A stretch of DNA of 64,000 nt from Rhytidiadelphus loreus (GCA_947034895.1 OX344762.1:31662760-31726759); one strand, 5' to 3'; counted from the first letter of the stretch, positions 43,934-55,621 are shown. Notes: generated by a model from the letters alone, not told the origin. Numbers and translations: made by a program.

Positions 43934-46300
43934 ATGGCGACACCACCAAGAACCAACAAAGCTGAACGAGACAGGACTCGACTAAGGCAAGGTAACAAAC
44001 ATCGGAAGAGGTTACATGTACTTCGAAACCCCGAAAAACTGGCATTTAGGGGCTGGAATGACGTGCCAGAACCGTGGAGTTTTGAAACTTGCATCACTTA
44101 CATAGAATGGTGCCACATTGACAAGGCCTTCCCTGAAGAGCGACACAACTACCACCGCCGATTTCATAAAGCAAATTTGAAACACTGCATCGATGAGGCT
44201 TTTAAACAAAGATGCATCGAAGTATACCAAGTGTTATACAAAAAACCCACTGTGAAAAGGAATGAAATTCACCTTTTCATTGCACGAGGTGTACATGCGG
44301 AGGTGAGATTGAACAAGCGGGTGGATTGGTCCACTTTGAAGGGCACGCCAACCACAGCAGATGGTATCAAGATACCAACACCAGCAAATGGAATGATTCC
44401 AAGGGGGGTTATGAGATATCCCGAAGGAGGGCTGGGCAGGGTCATCACACGTATTGAGCCGCCTGACACATATGAGACGGCGGATTCTACTACTGACGAT
44501 GACTCTGATGGATCTCATGTTGTGGTGGAATTAACCCCCAGAGGACAACAACGTGCACAAAGGAGAAGGGTGCAACATGCACCTCGTGAACAACTTCCAG
44601 AACCAAATATTCGTGTAGAGGTCCAGGGCCCCGTTGAACCAGTACTTGGAGTTGCTCAAGCGCAATTCCAAGCACCTGATGAACCAACTCTTGGAGTTGT
44701 TGATGTCATGGCTGCTGCAGACACCATACAAAGCTTGAGGGTGCAGTTACAAGACCGAGGTGATGAACTACATTCTCTATATGAAGATGTGGGCAAGTTA
44801 CGAGAAGACATCACGCTCAAAGACAGAGTAATTGCTCAACAAGCACGTGACATAGAGGAGCTTCGGCAAGCTCTACAAGCAACACAAATGATGAACGAAG
44901 GTCAAGATCCATGAGGACATGCACAAGGACCTCCTCGGGATTCTCAAATTCCGTTTCAAAATGCTCCAGGTGATGCTGCCATGTCTACACAAGAAGATTC
45001 ATTGGCCTTTCCCGAAGTAATTGCCACCGGCAACGTACCAATGCAGACTGAAGTTCGGGGCATGGTTATGGACAACAACCTTGAGCTCAACAACTTGCGA
45101 GGCGAAAATCAAACATTACAAAATCGTTTGCATACCTTGGTGGAGCAGTACTACCAGTGGAAGTTGGCATGCGTGTTCACCGTTGACAAGACACGACAAC
45201 TGGTAGCAGAGTTCAAGAAATTGGACCACTACTACAGTGAGCACAATCAAGAAAGGGTGTTTGGCTTGACTTCATGGGCCCTTGTGGATGATCTTTTCAG
45301 TCCCAACATGGCAATCATTGAGCTTGATGGTGGAAAAACAATCATTGATTGGTCCAAACACAATTGGGATTTCAAAAACCAACTTGGGTCGAAGGTCGAC
45401 TACAAAGGCAACCCGTTGTTGGAGTGGCCAAATCCTTCAAGTTTTGTGCACGACGGGACCACATGTCCCATTTGTATGAATCCATTTGGCCCTGAAGGTG
45501 GAATGCAGTTGGGCACGTGCAACCATGTATACCACCCATTTTGCCTCATCAGTTTCATGATTGTTCGTCGTCGGTGCGCAATGTGCAAGGCTCCCTTCCA
45601 CGAGCGCTTGTACGAGTTGTTTGGCTTGGTCCCATACATGCCACCACATTGGGAATACAATGCCACGAATGCCCCAGATCACCGTAGAATGTGGGGAACA
45701 GACTTGGTGTGGAGTTGGAAATTACAAATGACATCGTTGGACAAGACACAAGTTGCTGCTGAATGTGGTTGGGAGACTGACCCCGATCAAATTGTCCAAG
45801 TCTGCCACCATTTGATTCCGATGAAAGACAAGCATAGCCAAGGACGGCGGAATTTTTTCTTTCAATACTTCAATGGACATTGGGACGAGGTTGGACTCAA
45901 GTTTCAATTTGGACCTCACCCTCGGCGATGGTTATGGGGCGTTGATGGAGTTCGAGTCACCGATGACAATGGAATTCATATTGGGGAGGACCCTGACATG
46001 CCCGACCCCGCGGAGCTTGCTCAATTATCGGAATCTGAGTGGAGGGAAACTTTCAGAAACGAAGGGCTGGATTTTTTGCTTGAACAACATAGCCCGGATA
46101 CACGCCGAGCTCTGGAGAGTCTCAAGCAATCACAAATCATGAGGGCCATTCTAGAAGAAGACGGACCAGCGAGGAGAACTCGGTCTGCGGTTCGTAGACT
46201 TCAACTAGGCTCCAACGAAGATTTTCCAATGCAACGCGGCGCACACGACGACGAGGCTGGACCTAGTGGCACTGCAAACAGTCCAATGAACATCGACTGA
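43934..46300 (+). pseudogene. Element A GW-RING gene with one in-frame TGA
   Basis: ATG at 43934 (MATPPR; the longer frame opens with TTG). Basic N-terminus (RLRQGNKHRKR), GW/WCHI domain (FRGWNDVPEPWSFETC, YIEWCHIDKAFPEERHN, HKANLKHC, FKQRCIEVYQVLY, VDWSTLKG), Gln-rich linker and coiled coil. A TGA at 44912-44914 interrupts, and the same frame then continues: coiled coil, LTSWALVDDLF block, RING finger (CPIC, CNHVYHPFC, RRRCAMC, 45464-45587) and a C-terminal region ending in PMNID, matching PMDLN in the element B copy. Full length would be about 788 residues. The matching order over the whole length to 42300-39792 shows a single two-domain gene in both elements. Role unknown; RING suggests ubiquitin ligase activity. 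Confidence 0.88.
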
Positions 46301-48734
46301 GTGCCTTTTTTAGTGTGCTAAACTAGTAATTACTAATTAACAAAGCATGTTTTGCATATACAGTTATAGACTTTGGCACTTATCATTACCGAGGCTTATA
46401 GAATTGCTACTTTGGTAGTTCGGTACTACAAACAGTATTAGACAAAGACTTGTGGATATGCATATTTTATCGTGGAAAAAGTATTGTATAATGTATACTT
46501 TTCAATTTTTGTACTACATGATGCATATGAAATACATATATTCAATTGTTGATTCCTTTGCATAATATGGCATGTGTGATATGTGGATATAATAATGTAC
46601 TCATGGCCTAAGAATAAGTGCATTTCGGATTTTGAGTGTATGAAGGTATATATTCATGTAAATATATATGTATTAATATTATTGTATGTGTATAAAAATT
46701 AAAAAGATATTAACAATTTAACATTAATGTAAATTTTGTTACAAATATATTGATGTTAATGTATGAAGGGATACATTAACCTTTGAATGACTTGATCCAT
46801 CCAAAAATGGTAAAATTTCTTATTTTAGCTTGAATAACAATTAGGTATTTTTATTGCTTAAAACTTTGAATTCTATATCATTTACAGAAATTGCAATTTT
46901 GTTCACGAATGTTTCTAATTGTTATCATTTCTAACTTTCTATTGCAGAAAATCAGCATATAATCATATATGAGGAAAAAGAGGAAAACAATTCAATCACC
47001 CCCCTAATGACATTTTTTCTGTCTAAAAACAATAAAAACTGCCATTTCTACTACGTTGTCCAAGATTCAAAAAAGATTCTATTTTTGAAACTGAACCGTA
47101 GGATCTTGAAATTTACTTGCTTAAAATTATGTGGTTAAAATTTCATGAAGTTAGACCGTACAGATTGAAAGATATGACTATATGAGCATTCACAGTTTAA
47201 AAAACAAGTTTTCTTCAACACTAAACTGCAATTTTAGATGACTTTTATTGCTATTTGTAGAAAAAATGTGTACTATGGAATTTGAATTAAAAATTTATTG
47301 TGTTGAAGACTTGAGTTGGGAGTCTATGAAAAAAAATTCAAAAAATAACAACTTCATTTTCATACTTCAAGAAATTGTCAAGTAGAAGTGTAGAACTGTA
47401 GAAGCACGTTCAAAATTGAAAGAAAAACTAAACAATTAATAGCTCTTAGATGGGATTGAAATACAATAATCCCAATGGTGAGATTGTTCTAGCAAACAAA
47501 CATAACCTTTTAAAAAACCAAAAATCTGAAAATTGCATTCTAAAGATTCAATTTCTTTTGCTGCCCACCGAATTCAATTCTACGCATCTTGTGGTATAAC
47601 TTTGGCTTCCAGGCACCGATTGAAATAAAAATTATATTCACACAAAGCTTATTACATTTTCTATCTTCAAAAAAAGTTTTGCAAAATTAGGATAAAATTT
47701 CAGCCCATAGAAACCTGCCCGAATTCTAAAGTGTCTCCTTAGGGGACAATGGGACTTTAGGGGTTAATTTGAAATTTTGGGGGGAGGTGCAAGTAGTAAT
47801 GGAGGTGAACCAAAAAAAAATCCAATTGCTTATTTTATTTTTCACACAAAAGAAAGCCACATCAAAGTATCAAATAAGTGAAGCAACTTGAAGTCGAATT
47901 CCATCTTGACGTCCTGAACTTGAAGTTGAAACCAAATGAATCCTTTTATGTAATTGATATACAAAATTTATATACATTTTGCTAGTTCCTCCGATAATTT
48001 TTCTTCTTATTTTTTGTTTTTACAATAATTTAGGAATAAAAGTAAAATTATTCTGATTTCTGAAAGGTAAAGGTGGAAATAAAATTATATGAATTACAAA
48101 ATATATATTAGAATAATCCATAATTTGTGTTGTAAGCCTGTAAAGTGTAAAGTTTAAATTAAGAATGTAGGGTGGAATTGTTTTGGGAAAGTTGTATTGT
48201 TGTAAAAATGTTGAAGCATGTAGTCATGTACTCATTTAGCCAACTTGCCATGAAGAATGAATTCATAGAATAACCACCATTTTCTGCCTCCACCATTCAT
48301 CATCCGAAATTCTTATAAGCTAAAATTTGAATAGTCAATATTTGTTATAATTAATTACACACATCCTACTATCCTAAATATAGTAGGATTTTTTTTGGTA
48401 TGCTTCTATAAAAAAATTCAAATACATTCCATACTTGCTCAAATTTTCTGAAATTGTTATCATTAAATACCCCAAATTTCCATACTTGCTCAAATTCTCT
48501 TAAATTTCGTTGAAACATTTCTAAAACCCTTTTTTTTGGAATTCCAAACCCTTTTAGCTTCTATTTTGGAGAACTATAACATTCATCCTTTAAGTCTTCA
48601 ACTTGAATTTTCAAAAACGAGTACCTTGTTTACCATTACAAATCCTAAAACTTCTAGCATCTTATTATATTTGTTTTCTTGAAAGTGTGCAACTTAGTTT
48701 TAATTCTCTAGAAATCCCATTTTTGGGGTGTGGG
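46301..48734. other. AT-rich 3' region of element A, no gene
   Basis: No supported frame. 47010-47230 is a diverged copy of the dispersed repeat at 18555-18960, and 47750-47775 carries the TTTAGGGGTTAA word (inverse of AACCCYTAAAG) found at the boundary of other copies. Otherwise simple AT-rich DNA. Confidence 0.5.
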
Positions 48735-50150
48735 GACTATTTCTCAAGTCCTTGGAGAAGCGAAGAAGACCAAGGGCGATACATGAAGGAGACACATCTT
48801 TCCATGAATTCTCTTTCAACTCAAAAAGTAGTTGGACTTCTTAATACAGCCATTGACTTCAAGAAATTCCCCGAGCTCAAATTAATGGCTGACTGCATTA
48901 ATTGGTTTCCCTCTTTCCCTCTCTCCATGGGAAGGAAGAATCCCATGCTAATTTCAAATCTCAAGGTCAATTCCATTCCCCCCCGTCGTTGGTGGAGAGA
49001 GTTCTTGCATCCGAGGGTCAAGGCGTGAGGGCGGGGACGTCCCGTCAGGGCGGGGACGTCAAGGCGGGGACGTGAGGTCAAGACGGGAACGTGAAGTCAG
49101 GGTGCGGACGTCTGGGCGCGGATTCCAATTCCAATTCCAATTTTGAACCCAGTCTTGAACTCCCTCCTTGAACTCCCTCCAAGCCAAATTTGAACTCCCT
49201 CCAAGGGTTTGCTATCCCCATACCCAAAATAATGAGATGAACCGTTGCCCTTGAATTAAAAAATCACTTAACTAGTATTTCATTTCAATACCCACCCCTC
49301 CTAAGTCCTAAACTTACTTTAGAGTTTAGAGCTCTAGGATCCCATTACACAAATTAGAGGGTGGAGTCTAATGATTGAATATTTGAAATCATAAACAATT
49401 TTGCTTCATTTCATTCCCAAAAACCCAAACCGCTTTGCTATCCCCATACCCAAAATAATGAGATGAACCGTTGCCCTTGAATTAAAAAATCACTTAACTA
49501 GTATTTCATTTCAATACCCACCCCTCCTATTTTACCCATTACAAGAAATTTTGGTTAAAGTCTTTAAGCCCTAAATACTCCTACCCTTTTTTCACGGAAA
49601 AAGCCCCTTCAAGCATATTCTAAAGCATTATGATTTATATTTGATTTAAATCCAAAACCTTGTAGCTTTGTATTTAAAAAATGAAGACTTAAACCAAAAG
49701 CTTGAGAAGTATACGTTGGTAATAGTTTGATTTGTAAACTTCAAATCCAAAATCACAAACACCTTTTCTTAATAAGAATGAAATATAAACTTTGAACTTG
49801 AATTTAAACAATTATGTACCTTGACTTTCATTAGGACTCGAAATCCTTTGGGATTTTAGTTACACAAATTTAGTCTTTCTTGTTTGGAAGTTCAATTTCA
49901 TTTTCTATTTTTATTTTGGGTTCCAACTTGACATGGGTCCTACTTCTCAAGTGCTTGATGAAGGCAAGAACTTGAAGTTTGGCCTCAAGAAGGGAGTGAC
50001 ATGCTTTAATACGTTGTCATTGAACTCAAAAAGTAGTTGGACCTCTTAATGCAGCCATTGACTTGAAGATATTCCCCATGCTCAAATTAAGAGCTGACTA
50101 CATTAGTTGATTCTCCTCTCTCTATGGGAAGGAAGAATCCCACCACTGAA
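48735..50150. repeat. Duplicated upstream region of the element A transposase
   Basis: About 48735-48975 and 49930-50150 are direct copies (CTACTTCTCAAGT, CTCAAAAAGTAGTTGGAC, TATGGGAAGGAAGAATCCC-type words). Each is followed by a GC-rich array, in inverse sense at 49020-49125 (GGGCGGGGACGTC) and forward at 50195-50290. A separate exact duplication of about 93 bp occurs at 49209-49302 and 49434-49527. Confidence 0.8.
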
Positions 50151-50189
50151 TTCATACCAAAGTCTATGGTAGGACCTCTACGCCATGCT

Positions 50190-50310
50190 GTCCGGGAACG
50201 CGTCGCGCCGGGGTGTGGACGTGTCGGAATTGTGTGACGTCCGTGCCCCTGACGTCCCTGCCTCTACAGAAGAGGTCCGCGCCCCTGCATTCCCAGGCTA
50301 TAAAGCCAAG
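50190..50310 (+). promoter_or_regulatory. Promoter array and TATA box of the element A transposase
   Basis: Diverged units (GACGTCCGTGCCCCTGACGT, GTCCGCGCCCCTG) lead to TATAAAG at 50299-50305, about 250 bases before the first ATG at 50555. Same array-then-TATA layout as the divergent promoter of this element. Confidence 0.7.
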
Positions 50311-50554
50311 CTTGTCGGATTGACTTCTTTACATTTGTCATCTTGGCCTCATCATCTTGGACTTCAATTCACTTTGAGCTCCTTGGGAGTCTACTTGGGT
50401 GACAAATGGCCCTAGTTAGCTGTTGAGGTGATGTAAAAGTCAGTTCAAGCAGTTGATTGGCGCTAACTACTATTTTGTCCTTTTCATTTGGTGTAATAGC
50501 CTCTTCTACAGTTCTACCTCCTCCAAGAAAACGTTTGCATTCGTCGTGAACGCA

Positions 50555-53500
50555 ATGGGAAGTCAACGAAAGCAAACAAAAGAATGGGAACCGTGGTATA
50601 ATTTCTCTGAGAACGGGGGAAAGTGAGTTGTGTATTTTGCAATGCAACAATCAGCTATAAACGCGAGCGCGCTTTTTCTCACTTTGGATATGGCACAAAG
50701 TCCGAGAGGTCAATTTGTCGTAATGCAACGCGAGCCGTGCGCCACCGATTTGCAAATTGTGCAAACTTTGTTCCTCAACGATTGAGCCCCGAGGACATGT
50801 ATGAAGGAGAATCAATTCCCACTGGTCCATCAAGAGCAACTCCAGTTGCAAGTTCAAGCCAATCCTTTCAAAACGAAGTGACGGGAGGGGGTTCAGGTGA
50901 CGCCCAAGCTGAAGGGGTTACTCTCCCTGAAGGGAATGATGCAATACAGAGGTCCCAAAGTCTCGCTGCATCAAATTCCACAAGATCTGGGTCATTACTT
51001 CAGCAACGTATGAAGGATGCTTTTAATGTTGCGAAGAGGAAGGAGTTGGATGACAAGTGGGCATCATTTTTTTACGAGGCGAATGTGCCATTTAATGTGG
51101 CAAGAAATCCAGCCTTTATTGAGGCAGTGAGGGCAACCTCAATGGCAAGGTTTGAATACAGTCCACCTTCTTACCATCAGTTCAGGACGAAATTGATTGA
51201 ACCGAAGAGGTTGCAGATCGAGAAGCAAATTGAAACCAAAGTTGGTTTTGCAGTGAAACATTATGGGGTGACAATATGCACTGATGGCTGGGATGACGTG
51301 AACCGGAGGCCTCTAATGAATGTAATGATGTCGTGCCCTATCGGTGATGTATTTTTGGGGGCCATTGACACCACCGGGCAAAAGAAGTCCATGCGCTACA
51401 TAGCAGACCAGATGAAGGTATTCATTGAGAAAGTGGGTTCAAAATACGTGACACAGGTTTGTATGGATAATGCAGCAAATATGCTTGGAGCATTGGATGA
51501 TATCATTCGCACGTATCCACACATTTTCAAGCAGGGGTGCATGGCACATGCTTTGGATCTCATGTTGGAAGATTAGGCCAAAGTACCAGAATTCAAAGAT
51601 TTAATTCAAAGGGCAAGAAGATTGTGCCAATACATTCGGAACCATCACGCGACCATGTCGGTATTCCGGGAGTTGAGTCCGACCCTTCAGTTAGTAGTGC
51701 CTAGTGAAACCCGCTTTGCTTGTAATTTTCTCATGTTGCAGCGATTGGAGAAACTTCGCGGAGTACTGCTGCGGTTAAAAGACCATACGCGCGTTCAAAA
51801 TTACTTTGATGGTCTGCGAGACAGACAAAATGCGGAGCAAGCAGCTACAGCTTCACGTAATGTGGTGTCAACTATCAAAGACGTGGGCTTCTGGCAACGA
51901 TGTGCAAATTACGTGCACATGACTGAAGACGTGTTGAAGGCATTGCGCATATTTGATGGCCGAGAACCAGCTATGGGTCGGGCGTGGCTCGTAATGCACA
52001 ATTTGAAAGCGCATGTGTTTTCTTTAAGAGGGCCACCCTTCAACCTACGAGATGACATAGCCACCACCATGGAGGAGTCTTTCACATCCAGGTGGGACAT
52101 GGTGTTCACGGATGTTCACTATGCTGGGGCCCTTCTAAATTTGTATCTCTTGGATAACGTGGCACTTAGGGCTGATGGAGTTGCACTCCGTGCATTGTAT
52201 CAAGTCATCCGCAAAATGAAAAATGTAGTGGGTGTGGAGTTTAACAACGTGTTGGCGGAATTAACAGAATTCGAGGAGGGCACGGGGTCATACAGTGCAG
52301 CAGAGACACCTGACATCCGAGCGACACAGATGCTTCCTCACCAATGGTGGCACATGGTTGGAGATCGAGCACTATCTAAGATTGCCGTTCGTATCTTGTC
52401 ATTGACGTGTTCAGCATGTTTATGTGAAAGGAATTGGAGTATGTATTCCTTCATCCACAACAAGGTCCGGAATCGGTTAGCCCCCGAGAAGGTTGAATCA
52501 TTGGTATATATTTATACCAATAGCCGTGTACTTCAGCAAAGACCAGGGGCCGATCCTGTTCGTTGGTATGATGCTAATATCCTCTCGGAGGATTCTGATC
52601 CAGATGCCCTTGGCCCCGTTCCAGTGGCTGAACGCAATTGTGAATTTGACGCGATGGTAGCTGAAGAAGAGGAAGAGGCTGATGTAGAAGCTAACCGAGC
52701 ACCCCGAGAATACCGACCAAATCCAGAGTTGTGGAGGGCGGGGGCTAATCACCTTGCAGAAGCTAGAAATTACTACGGAGATGGTCATGAAGTGGAAGAG
52801 GAAGTCCTCCCTGGTCGCTGGGGCCCTTGGGGAGCCGATCCTCGCCGAAGTCCTACACCCATTGGCGATGAAAATGTAGTTGTTTTTGAAGTGCAACCTT
52901 TGTCATCGTCTTCCGAGAGTGATCACCCGGCCGCAGTGGACGCCGATGATGATAATGTTATCTCGAACAATGACGACAACCTCCCTTTGGAAAACGAAGG
53001 GGGAAATGGAAATGGCAGTGAGAATCTGAGGAACAATGCAACTCAGAATACTGAAGGATCCGTTTGCGATCGTGATGGCAATAGGGGACCCAGAGGAGTG
53101 GGGGGCCGCGATAGCAACAAAGTTGTTGGAGGACGCCATGGCCAGAACATTGGAAATACAAGGATGGCACGACCGATCACAAGACATGTTGTGGAGGTTA
53201 ATGCAGTGGGAAGAACGCGTTTTGACCCTGAACATTTAGATCACAATGATGTTTTTGCGTTTACTGACCCGCTTGAAGACGAAGCCCATATACCACCACC
53301 AGTTGCAGTGCATACTATTATTTCTAACCCTTCATCTCCCGCAACTTCGAGTGCTCCTTGTCAACCTTCCGAAGAAGTGCTAGGCTCAGTGGGAAATGTT
53401 GCAATGACGCCTCAAAGCATTTCAAATGTTACAACTGGTGGTAGACACCGTACCGCCCTTCAACCCGCAATTCACCACACTATGGGTGAATATCAACAAG

Positions 53501-54036
53501 GACGTGGAAGGAGTTTCGTCTGTGGAAGAGCAAGAGGTCGTGCAACGATTGGAGGCCATGATATTAGAGGTGGACAAAACAATAACGAAGCGTCGTCATC
53601 GAGGCCCCCTAAACGCCCTCTTCTAGGAATTGGGGTCCGAGATCCGAACGTGGTGATAGAGCCATTTTTGAATACGTATGTCCCAGGACCAACTTTGTCC
53701 ACTCCAACGTATGTCGTTCCTCGAGTACAAGGAGGCCCCATTATAAATTCTGACGTGGAGGACCCTAGAGCTCAACGGCACAAGAGGTTTAAACGTAGTC
53801 GTAGGCATGGTCAAACAGCTGTGGAGCTTCGAAATGAGAACTTGGAAGTGGAAAACCAGTGGACCAGAGACGGTGACGATGGAGAAGATGAACGTGGAAC
53901 TAGTGAAGTTGGTGATGATGAAGACGACCCTGATTGTGATGAGGCACCAACAGATGATGATGTGGTCATTCGAGATGTTGCATTACCAAATCCGGGTACA
54001 CAAGAAGTTCGCAGATCAAGTCGTTTCAACAATTGA
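50555..54036 (+). pseudogene. Element A hAT-family transposase, broken by an early shift and a TAG
   Basis: The ATG at 50555 opens a frame (EWEPWYNF, like DWDPWLVP in element B) that must shift by one base near 50615-50623 to enter the main frame at CVFCNATISYKRERAFSHFG. Domains: BED-like finger, DUF659 with CTDGWDD (about 51275-51295) and CMDNAANM (about 51460-51483), hAT-C with ACLCERNWSMYSFIHNKVRN (about 52413-52470), then a ~500-residue acidic and Gly/Arg-rich tail. A TAG at 51574-51576 stands where element B has the Trp of LLLEDWGK. Order and motifs match the element B enzyme throughout, so they are diverged homologues. Inactive as it stands. Confidence 0.92.
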
Positions 54037-54894
54037 GGGGCACCTGACAGCATCTGTGTTCTGTAGACCTTCATTCATCATGAGTTCAAGACAGTTGCAC
54101 TAATTGAAACATGAAGTAATGAAGATCTACAAGAAGAAGAAGGAGAATCTTAGATAACCAGTAGAAGAGGAGGTGTATCTTGAGAGCAGTATATTCATTT
54201 TGTTGTGAACTTGTTATTGTACTGAACAACGCTTGAAATATAAAAATGTTTTTGGTTATCTAAAATAAAAAAGTTTCCAATTGTGTTTGTAGAATTATCA
54301 CATTTGCCATGCATGAAGATGACATTCATGAGTGTAGTTATATTGTATAGTTTGAATGTTGTAAGTAAGGTGTACTAAATTTATTACTATCCTTGCATTC
54401 ACGTAGAAAAAAACATTCACTACTATCATCTTTGATGCCTTCCGAAGGGCTGAAAATTTGTTATTTAAACATGAAATTCTTTTCACAAAATGATCTCTTT
54501 GCTAATAACATGTGTGCTAAATTTCAAGGCCAGAAGATTTACACATAAAAAGATATTCACAATGTACCAACATGTGTACTTGTGTGGTTCAGAGAAACAA
54601 TTTCAATGCTACCAAGTACCAACTCCCAGAAATTGAGAAATCAAAATTCAACCATGAATTTTTTGGCATGAGATCATGTCTATGTTGATAACATGTGGGT
54701 CAAATTTGAAGTTCAAAGGATTTGCCTATAAAAAGGTACTGGAAATGTTTTTCACCCTATGAAAGCAAGAATTCGTAAATGAAGTACAAAAATTCTCCAA
54801 AAATTCGGATTAAACTGATGCGTCCCCGCCCTGTCCAAGACGTCCGCGCCCTGATTTCAGTGTTGGAAAATTTCAAAAATGAAAGGTGTCCGGA
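54037..54894. other. Right end of element A inside the TIR
   Basis: 3' flank of the transposase, AT-rich, with two array units CGTCCCCGCCCTG and CGTCCGCGCCCTG at 54822-54853 just before the terminus. These mirror the GC-rich subterminal patch of the left end. Confidence 0.6.
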
Positions 54895-54923
54895 CCGTCC
54901 GGTATGACAACCCTGGCTCAAAT
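54895..54923. repeat. Element A right TIR and target duplication
   Basis: 54895-54915 is the perfect inverse of 18470-18490. GCTCAAAT at 54916-54923 repeats 18462-18469. Confidence 0.95.
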
Positions 54924-55620
54924 GGATGTTATTATAACCTTTTTGAATGGGACTATTAATAAAGAGATCTTAATGAAAATCCTTAAAGGATTTCCTAAGG
55001 TAGAAGATCCTACAAAAATATGCAAAATCAATAGGGCACTCTACAATCTCAAACAATCACCCAAATCATGGTATGACAAAATTAATTTATGGATTCTAGC
55101 CCAAGGATTGACACAAAGCAAAAGTGTCTCCAACTTCTACTTTAGCAGGAGAAATTGAAAGCTAATGATTCTACTTCTCTAAGTGGATGACCTCTTCATC
55201 ATTGGCAATGATCAATGTAGACTTGCAAACCTGAAACAACAATTCATGATAGAATTTGAGATGATAGACCTATGTAAAGCGAATAACTACTTAGGCGTCA
55301 AAATTCATCAAAAAATGTAAGGAATCTTCACCAACCAACAAAGCTATATAATGAAGCTCCTAGAGAAATTTGGCCTAAAGAAATGCAATCCCACCAAGCT
55401 CCCAATGGACTCCAAGGCGTAGCTTCAGAAGAACATAAGGACAACAAAAATAGATCTAGAACTATACCGATCTTTGGTAGAGAGTTTGTTTTACCTCTCT
55501 CATACCCGTCTGGATATATACAATGCAGTCAGTAGCATCTCCCGCTACATAGAAGAACCTGAAGTCACACATCTCAATGCAACCAAGCGCATACTATGGT
55601 ACTTGAGTGGCACAATTGAC
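54916..55620 (+). pseudogene. Copia reverse transcriptase, C-terminal part
   Basis: The frame resumes with QMDVIITFLNGTINKEILM and continues CKINRALYNLKQSPKSWYDK. The catalytic YVDD block appears as stop-VDDLFIIGND near 55172-55205, the Tyr codon being TAA. RNase H-proximal HP-like sequence (YRSLVESLFYLSHTRLDI, then YLSGTID) follows at 55465-55620, where CACTA element 2 cuts in. Several other stops are present. Confidence 0.88.
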
Positions 55621-55621
55621 T

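Larger units (their letters stand above)
18470..54915. mobile_element. Element A: giant hAT transposon, 36.4 kb (14.1 kb without nested element B)
   Basis: The termini 18470-18490 and 54895-54915 are perfect 21-bp inverted repeats beginning CAGGGTTGTCATACCGGACG. They are flanked by identical 8-bp direct repeats GCTCAAAT (18462-18469, 54916-54923). An 8-bp duplication and CA-GGG start are hallmarks of hAT elements, and A encodes its own DUF659/hAT-C transposase. Known hATs are mostly 2-6 kb, so a 14-kb element with three large genes is exceptional. Cargo in order: kinase-like gene (-), GW-RING gene (+), transposase (+). All three are now broken, so A is immobile unless helped in trans. Confidence 0.95.

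Noticed and set aside
48603..49028. 141-codon frame upstream of the element A transposase
   Set aside because: It spans the duplicated non-coding block; the second copy at 49930-50150 has stops in the matching frame, so coding is not conserved.
50615..50640. GTGAGT at 50623 as a splice donor in the element A transposase
   Set aside because: Using it would remove the conserved BED-like CVFC motif, so a one-base shift in the G run is a simpler explanation.
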